Source: Clostridia bacterium (GTDB lineage: Bacteria; Bacillota; Clostridia; Oscillospirales; UBA644). Taken from it: DNA of 52,377 nucleotides. This document shows, piece after piece, positions 9,201 through 16,888 of this stretch (positions are counted from its first letter, which is position 1; every line of letters begins with the position of its first letter). The stretch covers positions 1 through 52,377 of the forward strand of contig JAGASR010000023.1 in assembly GCA_017621705.1 (NCBI GenBank), read 5' to 3'. Made by a program: the position numbers and the translations under genes. The notes beneath the pieces are model-generated. The model saw only the letters and a list, made by a program, of their open reading frames with translations. It did not search any database and was not told the origin of the DNA.

Positions 9201-9763
9201 TAGTCCCAAGCTTCGATTTTCTGAATTTCGTGAGAAGTTCTGAAACCGTCAAAGAAGTGAAGGAAAGGTACTCTTCCTTTGATGGTTGCGAGGTGTGCAA
9301 CAGCACCGAGGTCCATAACTTCCTGAGGGTTGGTGGATGCGAGCATTGCATAACCGGTCTGACGGCATGCGTATACGTCACTGTGGTCGCCGAAAATGTT
9401 AAGAGCATGAGAAGCGACACAACGAGCGGAAACATGGATAACGTTCGGGAGAAGTTCTCCGGCGATCTTATACATGTTCGGGATCATAAGAAGAAGACCC
9501 TGAGAAGCGGTGTAGGTGGTGGTGAGAGCACCGGCAGAAAGGGAGCCGTGTACAGCACCTGCAGCACCTGCTTCGGACTGCATTTCAACAACTTTTACTT
9601 CGTCACCGAAGATGTTCTTCTGACCGTCTGCAGACCATTTGTCTGTAAGTTCAGCCATAACAGAAGAGGGCGTGATGGGGTAAATCGCAGCAACATCGGT
9701 GAACGCATAGCTCACGTGCGCGGCAGCGGTATTACCGTCCATGGAAATTTTCTTACGTGCCAT
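6209..9763 (-). CDS. nifJ: Pyruvate:ferredoxin (flavodoxin) oxidoreductase, single-chain
   Basis: This 1184-residue enzyme oxidatively decarboxylates pyruvate to acetyl-CoA and CO2 and reduces ferredoxin or flavodoxin in the cytosol. All fused domains are present in the usual order. The N-terminal TPP/pyruvate-binding domain starts near YPITPSS (about 28-34). The CoA and gamma domains follow. Two 4Fe-4S motifs lie at about 694 (CIQCNQCAYVCP) and about 751 (CMGCGLCVGVCP). A CAGCAETSYARL motif near 814 helps hold the proximal cluster, and the TPP-binding GGDGWAYDIGFGG and NTGGQ(A)S blocks lie near 974-1000. Length matches the family (about 1170-1200). AGGAGG lies before ATG and a TTTACA-17-TAAAAT promoter upstream. 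Codon use is strongly biased, as expected of a very abundant enzyme. Confidence 0.97.
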   Translation of the reverse strand: MARKKISMDGNTAAAHVSYAFTDVAAIYPITPSSVMAELTDKWSADGQKNIFGDEVKVVEMQSEAGAAGAVHGSLSAGALTTTYTASQGLLLMIPNMYKIAGELLPNVIHVSARCVASHALNIFGDHSDVYACRQTGYAMLASTNPQEVMDLGAVAHLATIKGRVPFLHFFDGFRTSHEIQKIEAWDYADLAEMADKDAIAAFRNRALNPEHPILKGSAENGDIFFQHREACNVYYDALPEIVEEYMGKVNAKLGTNYQLFNYYGAPDAERVIIAMGSICDVAEEVIDYMNANGEKVGLVKVRLYRPFRADKLVAALPETVKKIAVLDRTKEPGSLGEPLYLDVVTALATLGRKAKVVGGRYGLGSKDTPPASVFAVFENLKKREPKNSFTIGINDDVTNLSLNEKEAPDTAPKGTISCKFWGLGGDGTVGANKNSIKIIGDHTDKFIQAYFQYDSKKTGGITISHLRFGDSQIKSSYYITKADFVACHNPSYIVKGYKIVRDVKPGGTFLLNCQWTPEEVEKHLPDETKKYIADNNVQFYIVNAIDKAREIGMGKRTNTILQSAFFALANILPMDQAIEYMKQAAYKSYSKKGEEVVNMNYKAIDAGVEAIVKVEVPEAWKNIKVKNVKSKITGDREDVVEFVREIVVPVSKMDGDALPVSKFVNHVDGSFPQGAAAYEKRGVAVDVPEWIPENCIQCNQCAYVCPHATLRPFALDANEVKAAPKSAKLAQMKGKGCEEYKFTMAVSPLDCMGCGLCVGVCPSKEKALKMVPQESQAAQQAAFDYCVANVTKKETPFADTTIKGSQFNQPLLEFSGSCAGCAETSYARLITQLFGERMYISNATGCSSIWGGSAPSTPYTVNRDSGKGPAWANSLFEDNAEHGLGIYLGQKTIRNRLMGKVEEMMASDKASDEFKAAAQAYLDTKDNGKANQAATAALIVELEKAAEAGCPVAPAILAEKDFLAKKSIWIFGGDGWAYDIGFGGLDHVIASGEDVNIMVFDTEVYSNTGGQASKSSQVGQVAQFAAAGKAIKKKDLAQIAMSYGYVYVAQIAMGSDMNQTIKALTEAEAYNGPSIVIGYAPCEMHGVKGGMTNCQSEMKKAVEAGYWQTFRFNPAAKAEGKNPLTIDCKAPTGDYIDFIKSETRYSSLALKFPERAEELFKTAQAQAKEKYENLVRQQEFFNK

Positions 9764-9822
9764 TTTTGGTTTTGCCTCCTGAATGTTTATTTTAATTTAG
9801 ATAAAACGCTTCTAACTTAATT

Positions 9823-9851
9823 ATTTTAACACCGATTTTGTATTTTGTAAA
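9823..9851 (-). promoter_or_regulatory. Sigma-A promoter for PFOR
   Basis: On the minus strand TTTACA (9846-9851), a 17-bp spacer and TAAAAT (9823-9828) lie about 60 bp upstream of the nifJ ATG. The promoter faces away from that of RNase Y. Confidence 0.75.
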
Positions 9852-9929
9852 TAGCAATATTTAAAATTTCGCATATTTGTCGAAAACCTTTATCGATAAA
9901 AATTATTGAAAAAAATATACAGAAATGTA

Positions 9930-9958
9930 TTGACATTTGTCTCAAAATAGTGTAGAAT
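9930..9958 (+). promoter_or_regulatory. Sigma-A promoter for RNase Y
   Basis: TTGACA (9930-9935), 17-bp spacer and TAGAAT (9953-9958). The predicted transcription start is near 9965. This rules out the upstream ATG at 9937 as the translation start of rny and leaves an 80-base leader. Confidence 0.85.
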
Positions 9959-10044
9959 ATACATTAGGTTTTTATGCCCAATGTATTATAGTTTACATAA
10001 GGTTAATTATCTTTAAAAATCAATCTGTACAGGAGGTGTTTAAG

Positions 10045-11595
10045 ATAGGACCCGTAGAAATTATAATTATGATTATCGTTGCTGTTGCCACTCTTGCGGT
10101 CGGTTTCGTTCTGGGTATCGCATACCGTAAAAAGATCGGCGAAGCATTGATAGGTTCTGCCGAAGAGAAGGCAAAATCAATAATTAATGAAGCTATAAAG
10201 CTTGGCGATACGAAGCAGAAAGAAGCTCTCATCGAAGCTAAAGAGGAGATCCACAAAAACCGCAGCGAAGCGGAAAAGGAGATCCGCGAAAGAAGAAATG
10301 AACTTCAGAAGCTCGAAAAACGTCTTGTTCAGAAAGAAGAAGTTCTCGATAAAAGAGCAGATTCTTATGAGCATAAAGAGACCGTCCTTGCAAATAAAAT
10401 GAAGTCTCTCGAAGCTAAGGAAGCCGAGGTCGAAGAGATCAAACTCGGTCAGCGCGCTATTCTCGAACGTATCAGCGGTATGACTGTCGATCAGGCAAAG
10501 ACTTACATGATGACTACTCTTGAGGACGAGCTTAAACACGAACAGGCTCTCATGATCAAGGAATATGAGACGAGAGCTATCGACGAGGCGGAAACGAAAG
10601 CAAAAGAGATCCTTTCTCTTGCTATTCAGAAATGTGCTTCCGACCACGTTTCCGAGACTACTGTCTCTGTTATCCAGCTTCCCAACGATGAAATGAAAGG
10701 CCGTATCATCGGTCGTGAAGGTCGTAACATCAGAACACTTGAAGCTCTTACCGGCGTCGATCTTATTATCGACGATACCCACGAGACCATTGCTCTTTCG
10801 TCCTTCGACATGGTTCGCCGCGAGATCGCTAAGATCGCTCTTACGAAGCTTATTTCCGATGGCCGTATCCACCCGACAAGAGTCGGTGAAATGGTTGAAA
10901 AAGCACGTCGTGAGATCGAACAGACGATCAAAAAAGAAGGCGAACGCGCTATCTTCGAAACAGGTGTTCACGGTATCCACCCCGAGATCATCAAATGCCT
11001 CGGTCGTCTGCGTTTCAGAACCTCTTTCGGTCAGAACGTTCTCGACCACTCCATCGAAGTTTCTCATCTGTCAGGTCTTCTTGCAGGTGAGCTCGGTATC
11101 GATATTACCTCCGCAAAACGCGCAGGTCTTCTCCACGATATCGGTAAATCCCTCGACCATCAGACTGAAGGTTCTCACGTTTCTATCGGTGTTGACGTTG
11201 CCCGTAAGTATAAAGAACATGATAATATCATTCATGCGATCGAAGCTCATCACGGCGACGTTGAAGCAAAATCCATTCTCGCAAGCATCGTTCAGGCAGC
11301 TGACGCCATTTCCGCAGCACGTCCCGGTGCCCGCAGAGAAGACCTTGAAAACTATATCAAGCGTCTTGAACGTCTCGAAGAACTCGCAAACGACTTCAAG
11401 GGTGTTGAACGTTCGTTCGCTATCCAGGCAGGTCGTGAAATCCGCGTAATGGTAAGGCCGGAAGATATTAACGACGACGAAATGATAATTCTCGCGCGCA
11501 ATATCGCAAACAAGATCGAAAACGAACTTGAATATCCCGGTCAGATCAAAGTTCACGTTATCCGTGAAAACCGCGCAATCGAATACGCAAAATAA
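10045..11595 (+). CDS. rny: Ribonuclease Y
   Basis: RNase Y is the membrane-bound endoribonuclease that starts mRNA turnover in many Firmicutes. The order is complete. An N-terminal membrane helix ([19 protein letters not shown]) is followed by a long Lys/Glu-rich coiled coil (about residues 25-200), a KH RNA-binding domain with [10 protein letters not shown] and an HD phosphohydrolase domain with LLHDIGKS and the EAHHGD block. It ends at EYAK, as is usual. The start is odd: AGGAGG at 10031-10036 has ideal spacing (8 bases) to ATA at 10045, while the first ATG (10069) is 32 bases away and inside the helix. I therefore place the start at ATA, giving M-GPVEIII, as inference. Codon use is strongly biased, suggesting high expression. 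Confidence 0.93.
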   Translation: MGPVEIIIMIIVAVATLAVGFVLGIAYRKKIGEALIGSAEEKAKSIINEAIKLGDTKQKEALIEAKEEIHKNRSEAEKEIRERRNELQKLEKRLVQKEEVLDKRADSYEHKETVLANKMKSLEAKEAEVEEIKLGQRAILERISGMTVDQAKTYMMTTLEDELKHEQALMIKEYETRAIDEAETKAKEILSLAIQKCASDHVSETTVSVIQLPNDEMKGRIIGREGRNIRTLEALTGVDLIIDDTHETIALSSFDMVRREIAKIALTKLISDGRIHPTRVGEMVEKARREIEQTIKKEGERAIFETGVHGIHPEIIKCLGRLRFRTSFGQNVLDHSIEVSHLSGLLAGELGIDITSAKRAGLLHDIGKSLDHQTEGSHVSIGVDVARKYKEHDNIIHAIEAHHGDVEAKSILASIVQAADAISAARPGARREDLENYIKRLERLEELANDFKGVERSFAIQAGREIRVMVRPEDINDDEMIILARNIANKIENELEYPGQIKVHVIRENRAIEYAK

Positions 11596-11602
11596 ATTCA
11601 AT

Positions 11603-11638
11603 AAAAAGTCGGCAGGAGTTTTCTCCTGCCGATTTTTT
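11603..11638. terminator. Bidirectional intrinsic terminator
   Basis: A 10-bp GC-rich stem (TCGGCAGGAG 609-618 of this kilobase, paired with CTCCTGCCGA 623-632) with a TTTT loop is followed by six T on the plus strand and preceded by five A. It separates convergent rny (plus) and the GH51 gene (minus). Confidence 0.92.
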
Positions 11639-11650
11639 ATGCTTTTACAG

Positions 11651-13513
11651 TTATTTTATCTTAACTTTTATTACGTTGAACGACATAGCGCTGATATCAA
11701 CCTTGATCTTACCGTTTTCTGCTTTTTCCGTATCAACGGAGTCCGCAACGTTTCTCGGGTAGAGAACGGTGTTCGTATCCGTTTCGTTTTCGCTTGAAAC
11801 GACGGTCAGCTCGTAATCGCCCTCTTTGATCGCATCGCAGATAAATTCCGTTGCGATCGCTTCGGGGTTGAAGTTCGCGATCTTGATAATAAGATCGTCG
11901 CCTGCAATACCGGATGTTATATAAAGATTTGAATTCGAACCTTTGACTACATCCGCATCGTTTTTGACAACGGCTTCAACAGCGTTCGTCGCAAACAGTT
12001 TCTGAACGTAATATGAGGGAAGACCGAAAACTCCGCTTCTGTCAAAGTTTATAAGATTTACAGGCCATCTTCTGTTGTTTTCATTACAAAGAAGAGGCGC
12101 ATATGATGCGATACGAACTCTGTCGCAGCAATTTTCCATATGGGTCATGAATGTCGCTTCGGAAATTGCACTGAGCAGGTTGCCGTAACCTACATTGCCG
12201 TTGCATGCGTATTCGCCGACGTAAACTTTCTCACCTTCGCCGGAATAACGGTCAAACATCGAAGGGAATATTTCGGGTGTGGTGTAGTAGTGATCGTCAA
12301 CAAGATCGCATGTCTCGTTGGGGACTCTGACGTCCGAAATAAGGGTGATATCGGGATATTTTTCGCGGAGAAGATCTCTGAATATCGGAAATCTCTTCCA
12401 GTAGACTTCGCCCCAGTTTTCGTTGCCTATTTCAAGATATTTGAGATTGAACGGTTCGGGATGTCCGTCTGCCGCGCGTTTTGCGCCCCAAGGCGTCGAA
12501 ACGTCACCGCAGATATATTCGACACCGTCCAACATATTCTGGATCCACCAATCGAGCTCTTCACCGTCTACATATTCGCTGTTTCTTGCCTGGCAGGACA
12601 TACCGACGTTGAAAACATACATCAGATCCGCGCCGAGAGCTTCGCCGAGCATACAGAATTCGAGCATACCCATGCCGTCTGTACAGCGGTATCCCCAAAG
12701 GTCCCAATGGCCGGGTCTGTCTTCGATATTGCCGACAGTCTTCTTCCAATGAATAGCGTTTTCGAGAGTTATACCTTCGATTACGCAGCCGCCGGGAAAA
12801 CGTAAAAATCCCGGCTTCATTCCGTCAAGCATATCAAAAAGATCTTTTCTGAATACGCCGCAGACAGCATTGTCGGGCATAAGAGAAACAAAGTCGAAAA
12901 CGATCTCTCCCGAACCGTCAACTTCTATAAAGAAACGGGTATCCATGTCGGGAGTTGTTACCGTAAACGCAAAATCGATCTTTTTATATGCTGCGCCAAG
13001 ACCTTCAATGAGGGTTGATGCGACGACAGAGCCGTCTTTTTTCATAAGACCGACTTTTGCGGTCGAAATATCTTCGCTTTTCGCAATTACGAAACCGTGA
13101 TAGCCGCCTTCTTTTGCACTGATACCCCAATAGCCTTTATTTACGAGGCGAACTTTGCCCTTGAACATCATTCTCAGCTGAACGGGACATTCGGGGTTTC
13201 TCGGATCGTCGTAGATCCTTTCCATATCAGCCATTGCGCCGACAGTCTTTTTCAGTGACCATCCCGGCAGGGGAGTCCACGGTTCGTGGTTGCTGTTGAA
13301 ATCGTCTGTAAAACCTTTGACAGTACGGATCTTGCCGCTTGAATAGAATGCGCCTTCGGCAACTTCCTGATCTGCAAAATTTCTGTTTCTGATCAGTTCG
13401 GCATAAAGTCCGCCGTCACCTGCGTGGTTTATTTCTTCATAGAAAACGCCCCACATTTTCGGGTTGGGTGTGCCGATCTTCTGCTCCGGGAAAATATTTA
13501 CCGTCTTTTTCAT
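11651..13513 (-). CDS. Alpha-L-arabinofuranosidase-like, GH51 family
   Basis: This 620-residue enzyme resembles GH51 arabinofuranosidases. The N-terminal part has GVFYEEINHAGDGGLYAELIRNR. A carbohydrate-binding-like beta region follows, then the TIM barrel with FLRFPGGC and the retaining catalytic pair. The acid/base Glu lies in EIGNENWGE near residue 361 and the nucleophile Glu in VGEYACN near 429. A C-terminal beta-sandwich closes the protein. These enzymes remove terminal L-arabinofuranose from arabinans and arabinoxylans. No signal peptide is seen, so intracellular action on imported oligosaccharides is likely. Its ATG lies 12 bp after the GH3 stop, with AAAGGAG before it, so it is the second gene of a GH3-GH51 operon. 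Exo-arabinofuranosidase activity is inferred from family only. Confidence 0.88.
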   Translation of the reverse strand: MKKTVNIFPEQKIGTPNPKMWGVFYEEINHAGDGGLYAELIRNRNFADQEVAEGAFYSSGKIRTVKGFTDDFNSNHEPWTPLPGWSLKKTVGAMADMERIYDDPRNPECPVQLRMMFKGKVRLVNKGYWGISAKEGGYHGFVIAKSEDISTAKVGLMKKDGSVVASTLIEGLGAAYKKIDFAFTVTTPDMDTRFFIEVDGSGEIVFDFVSLMPDNAVCGVFRKDLFDMLDGMKPGFLRFPGGCVIEGITLENAIHWKKTVGNIEDRPGHWDLWGYRCTDGMGMLEFCMLGEALGADLMYVFNVGMSCQARNSEYVDGEELDWWIQNMLDGVEYICGDVSTPWGAKRAADGHPEPFNLKYLEIGNENWGEVYWKRFPIFRDLLREKYPDITLISDVRVPNETCDLVDDHYYTTPEIFPSMFDRYSGEGEKVYVGEYACNGNVGYGNLLSAISEATFMTHMENCCDRVRIASYAPLLCNENNRRWPVNLINFDRSGVFGLPSYYVQKLFATNAVEAVVKNDADVVKGSNSNLYITSGIAGDDLIIKIANFNPEAIATEFICDAIKEGDYELTVVSSENETDTNTVLYPRNVADSVDTEKAENGKIKVDISAMSFNVIKVKIK

Positions 13514-13525
13514 AAAAGTTCTCCT

Positions 13526-15784
13526 TTAGTTGAGATATACGGAAGTTTCGAGTTTTATATTATCGGAAGCCGAGCCTACAAGAATTCTGAAATCGCCGGG
13601 TTCTACCGTCTTTTTATAATTGATATCTATAAGGCTGAACGAATTTTCGTTGAGATTGAAAGTTATCTGCTTTTCTTCGCCTGCTTCAAAATGTACGCGC
13701 TCAAATCCTTTAAGAAGCAGGGGAGGGGTGACGACAGAGCTTTCAACGTCATCTATATAAAGCTGAACGACTTCATCGCCCGCCATCTTGCCCGTATTTT
13801 TTACGGTTACGGTGACTTCAACATCGTATCTGCCTTTTTTCTCCGCTTTGATATCCGAATATTCGAAAGTCGTATAAGAAAGACCGAAACCGAACGGATA
13901 TCTTGCCTTTTTCGGACCTTCGTAATAATTCTGGTCGCCGCCCGGAAGCATCGAATAGTAGCAGGGGATTGAGCCTGCATTCCTCGGGAACGAAACATTA
14001 AGTCTGCCTGCGGGATTGTATTTGCCGAAAAGTGTTTCCGTAATAGCCTGCGCGCCCATTTCGCCGCCGAACCATGCAACGAGAATCGCATCGCAGATAT
14101 CTTCTTCAACGGTAAGATCAACGGGTTTGCCTACTTCGAGAACGACAATAAGCTTCTTGCCGAGTTCGGAAAGACGTTTGATAAGCTCTCTCTGCTTGCC
14201 TGCAAGAATATATTCGCATCTGTCTCTGCCTTCGCCGCTGGTAATGGAGTTGTCGCCGCCGACGAAAATAATATAGTCGCATTCGGACGCAACTTTTACT
14301 GCACCCTCGATATCGTCGGGTATCTCATCTTCGCCCTCAGATGCGAGGTGCGGCTGACCTTCTACAAATCTCGGGGTCTTTTTATCGGGAGTTATCGCGC
14401 AACCGTCATGCTGACGAACCGTGACACCGTCTCCGAGAAGTTCTTTGATCTTTTCGTAAACGGACGGAACTTCGTAGCCTGTGGGTATGGAAGAATATCC
14501 GCCGATCTTCTGCGCCGCGGAGGAAGGGCCTATGACTGCAACCGATTTTATATCTTCGGAAAGCGGAAGAACGCCGTTATTTTTAAGTAACGTCATCGAT
14601 TTTCTTGCGGCATCAAGGGCGATATTCCTGTGTTCGTCGCATCTGATAATGCTTTCCCAAGCGTTTTCGTCAGTATACGGATCTTCAAAAAGACCGAGTT
14701 CGAATTTGACGGTAAGAACTCTTCTTACTATATCATCGATTCTTTCCATCGGGATTTCGCCCGTTTTGATGAGATCGGTGACGGTCTCCTGCCAGAATTT
14801 ATTCGGGTAGTCTAGACCTTTCATGTCAAGACCGTTATTCAGTGCCATCTTTATAGCGCCGCGATCGGTACTTACGAGTTTATGGTCTCTCTTTACTTTT
14901 CCGACACCGTGCCAGTCCGCTCTCGAATAACCCTTCAATGCAAAACGCTCTTTGAGGATCTCTTTTAAATAATGTTCGGATACCATAAGAACATCGCCGT
15001 CAACGCAGTTGTAGCTGACCATTACGTTATATGCGCCGCCCTCTTTTATTGCGGCTTCGAAAACGGGGAGATAACAGCCCTCGGTCTCTCTTCTGCCTGC
15101 GCGAGCAGGAGAACAGTTCGTGCCGCCCTCGGGAATACCGTGAACGCAATAATGCTTCGGTTCTGCAATAACAGCATCTTTCCTGCTTATATCGCCTTTC
15201 TGTTCGCCCGAAACGATAGCTACTGCCATTCTCGAAGAAAGATATGTGTCTTCACCGAAGGTCTCTTCTGTTCTGCCCCAACGTGTATCTCTCGCAACGT
15301 CAAGGTTCGGGGCGAGTATTTCGTAAATACCGAGAGAGCGTGTCTCTTTGCCGATCGCTGAACCGACTTTATTGACGATCTCTTTATCGAAAGTCGCTCC
15401 GAGGCCGATCGGGCTCGGGAAAACGGTACCGCGGGTGCCGCTTATGCCGTGGAGAGCTTCACCCGTAAAGATAACGGGGATCCCAAGTCTGCTGTTTTCA
15501 ATAAAATATTTCTGAATACGGTTCATCGCTTCAGGGGTGGAATAGTTGTCGTGAACAAAACCTATGCCGGAAGTACCGAACTCTTCTTTGAGCTTTTCTA
15601 CGTTGTATTCCGTATCGGGTTCTACGCTGCAGTTATGGATCGGCGAGGGTTTGGTTGCGAAATCAACGCCGCTTAGCATATCGGTCTGCGCAGCCTTTTC
15701 CTCAACGGTCATTCTTGAAAGCAGATCTTCGACTCTTTCTTTTATCGGAAGATCCGGATTTTTATATTTGGGAATGTTTTCCAT
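13526..15784 (-). CDS. Beta-glucosidase/xylosidase-like, GH3 family
   Basis: This 752-residue protein begins with the typical GH3 sequence (ERVEDLLSRMTVEEKAAQ). It has the barrel motifs GEALHGI and GLGATFD, a KHYCVHG block near 208 and the nucleophile Asp in SRADWHGVG near 286. The alpha/beta sandwich domain includes SVAVIGPSSAAQKIGGYSS and GRDRCEY, and a C-terminal fibronectin-III-like domain (EVTVTVKNTGKMAGDEVVQLY) follows. GH3 enzymes act on beta-glucosides, beta-xylosides or, less often, alpha-arabinosides; the pairing with GH51 favours hemicellulose or arabinan side chains. No signal peptide, so probably cytosolic. First gene of its operon, with a good promoter at 15827-15855. No transporter is encoded next to it. 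Confidence 0.92.
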   Translation of the reverse strand: MENIPKYKNPDLPIKERVEDLLSRMTVEEKAAQTDMLSGVDFATKPSPIHNCSVEPDTEYNVEKLKEEFGTSGIGFVHDNYSTPEAMNRIQKYFIENSRLGIPVIFTGEALHGISGTRGTVFPSPIGLGATFDKEIVNKVGSAIGKETRSLGIYEILAPNLDVARDTRWGRTEETFGEDTYLSSRMAVAIVSGEQKGDISRKDAVIAEPKHYCVHGIPEGGTNCSPARAGRRETEGCYLPVFEAAIKEGGAYNVMVSYNCVDGDVLMVSEHYLKEILKERFALKGYSRADWHGVGKVKRDHKLVSTDRGAIKMALNNGLDMKGLDYPNKFWQETVTDLIKTGEIPMERIDDIVRRVLTVKFELGLFEDPYTDENAWESIIRCDEHRNIALDAARKSMTLLKNNGVLPLSEDIKSVAVIGPSSAAQKIGGYSSIPTGYEVPSVYEKIKELLGDGVTVRQHDGCAITPDKKTPRFVEGQPHLASEGEDEIPDDIEGAVKVASECDYIIFVGGDNSITSGEGRDRCEYILAGKQRELIKRLSELGKKLIVVLEVGKPVDLTVEEDICDAILVAWFGGEMGAQAITETLFGKYNPAGRLNVSFPRNAGSIPCYYSMLPGGDQNYYEGPKKARYPFGFGLSYTTFEYSDIKAEKKGRYDVEVTVTVKNTGKMAGDEVVQLYIDDVESSVVTPPLLLKGFERVHFEAGEEKQITFNLNENSFSLIDINYKKTVEPGDFRILVGSASDNIKLETSVYLN

Positions 15785-15826
15785 AAAATATCTGTGCCGC
15801 CTTTGCTTTAATTTTTTATTATAATA

Positions 15827-15855
15827 AAGATAACATATTTTTATTTTTTTGTCAA
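15827..15855 (-). promoter_or_regulatory. Sigma-A promoter for GH3-GH51 operon
   Basis: Minus-strand TTGACA (15850-15855), 17-bp A/T-rich spacer and TATCTT (15827-15832), about 45 bp before the GH3 ATG. No obvious catabolite-control (cre-like) palindrome was recognised. The rest of the 15785-16001 gap holds only the terminator of the next transcription unit. Confidence 0.8.
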
Positions 15856-15949
15856 TAGAAAAGCAGTTTTTATTCGACCCGTTTACAGTAAAAAAATGAC
15901 CCCGAAATCAGAAGATATTCTGTTAAGTATATAGACTTTACACATAACA

Positions 15950-15986
15950 AAAAACAGCCCGTATGTCTTTCTGACGTATGGGCTGT
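15950..15986 (-). terminator. Intrinsic terminator after lipid kinase gene
   Basis: An inverted repeat of 14 positions (15954-15967 with 15973-15986, two imperfect pairs) is followed on the minus strand by TTTTTTGTT (complement of 15946-15954). It lies 16 bp past the stop of the diacylglycerol-kinase-like gene and ends the polA transcript. Confidence 0.85.
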
Positions 15987-16001
15987 AGTGCTTGCAATTA
16001 C

Positions 16002-16865
16002 TCAGTTTTTGCAATAATACTTAATTCCGTTTTCTATTATTTTTATGCTCGTCCCGTTGCTTTCGAAAAGCTCACCGTCAAGGTTTAACAGGAAAGGTGT
16101 TTCACTTGCCACCTCAACATTCTTTGCTTTTATCACTTTGATTTTTTTGTGGTTTACGTGAGACCCGTTAAGCAGTCTCGGAAGGATCGTAAGTATCTGA
16201 ATGAAGTTCATTTTGTCCGCAAGATAGACATCGAGATATCCGTCGTCGATCTTTGCAGTCGGCGCAATGTGAACTCCGCCACCGTAATATTCACCGTTTG
16301 CAAATGCGGCAAGAAGGAATTTCTGATCGTAAACAACCCCGTCTATCGTGATTTTGAGATCAAGGCATTTATACGCAAACAGGGTATAGAAGATCGAAAT
16401 AATATAACTGAATTTTCGTAAGATCGGAATGTTTTTGAATTTAACGGAATTCTTTACGATCTCTGCATCGTATCCGACAGATGCGATATTCGCAAAGTAT
16501 GTATCCCCCGCTTTGCCGCAGTCCGAACTTCTTACTGAGTACGATCTGCAGTCAGCAAGAACTTTGCGGTAATCTCTCTCTTTTGTCAGCAGACGGCAGA
16601 AGTCGTTTCCGCTTCCCGCAGGAATGACGAAAACCTCATTGTCGGATTCTGCAGCGCCGTTAATAACTTCGAAAAGCGTTCCGTCTCCGCCTACGGAAAA
16701 AACGGTACAGCCTTTCAGTTCTTTTGCGACAGCCGTGAGATCTCCGCTTTTCTGAGATTCGATAATCTCATATTCCTCTCCGTCCATGGCATTTTTTATG
16801 CTTTCTCTGAGAATATCTATTTTATCCGCGCACGCAAAAGCATTTAAAAGAAAAACTTTTTTCAT
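16002..16865 (-). CDS. Diacylglycerol kinase-like lipid kinase
   Basis: This 287-residue protein belongs to the DagK/YegS/BmrU-type lipid kinase family. The catalytic-domain glycine loop VGGDGTLFEVINGA (about 58-71) and the IPAGSGNDFCR motif (about 81-91) are intact. The C-terminal half has the conserved ANGEYYGGGVHIAPTAKIDDGYLDV block. Family members phosphorylate diacylglycerol or related lipids at the inner face of the membrane, recycling lipid released in lipoteichoic acid synthesis; the exact substrate is inferred. It starts 23 bp after polA stops, so the two are co-transcribed, with the terminator right after this gene. Confidence 0.88.
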   Translation of the reverse strand: MKKVFLLNAFACADKIDILRESIKNAMDGEEYEIIESQKSGDLTAVAKELKGCTVFSVGGDGTLFEVINGAAESDNEVFVIPAGSGNDFCRLLTKERDYRKVLADCRSYSVRSSDCGKAGDTYFANIASVGYDAEIVKNSVKFKNIPILRKFSYIISIFYTLFAYKCLDLKITIDGVVYDQKFLLAAFANGEYYGGGVHIAPTAKIDDGYLDVYLADKMNFIQILTILPRLLNGSHVNHKKIKVIKAKNVEVASETPFLLNLDGELFESNGTSIKIIENGIKYYCKN

Positions 16866-16888
16866 TTTCTGACCCCTCTATGCGATTT

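Noticed and set aside
6194..9820. A 1208-codon open frame on the plus strand opposite PFOR
   Set aside because: It is the complement shadow of a long gene with strongly biased codons. It has no ribosome-binding site, no family resemblance, and runs across the PFOR promoter.
9937..10044. N-terminal extension of RNase Y from ATG 9937
   Set aside because: The ATG lies between the -35 and -10 boxes of the promoter, upstream of the predicted transcript start.
10177..11067. Long minus-strand frame opposite RNase Y
   Set aside because: Shadow of a codon-biased gene; Phe/Asp/Ser-rich composition and no recognisable motifs.
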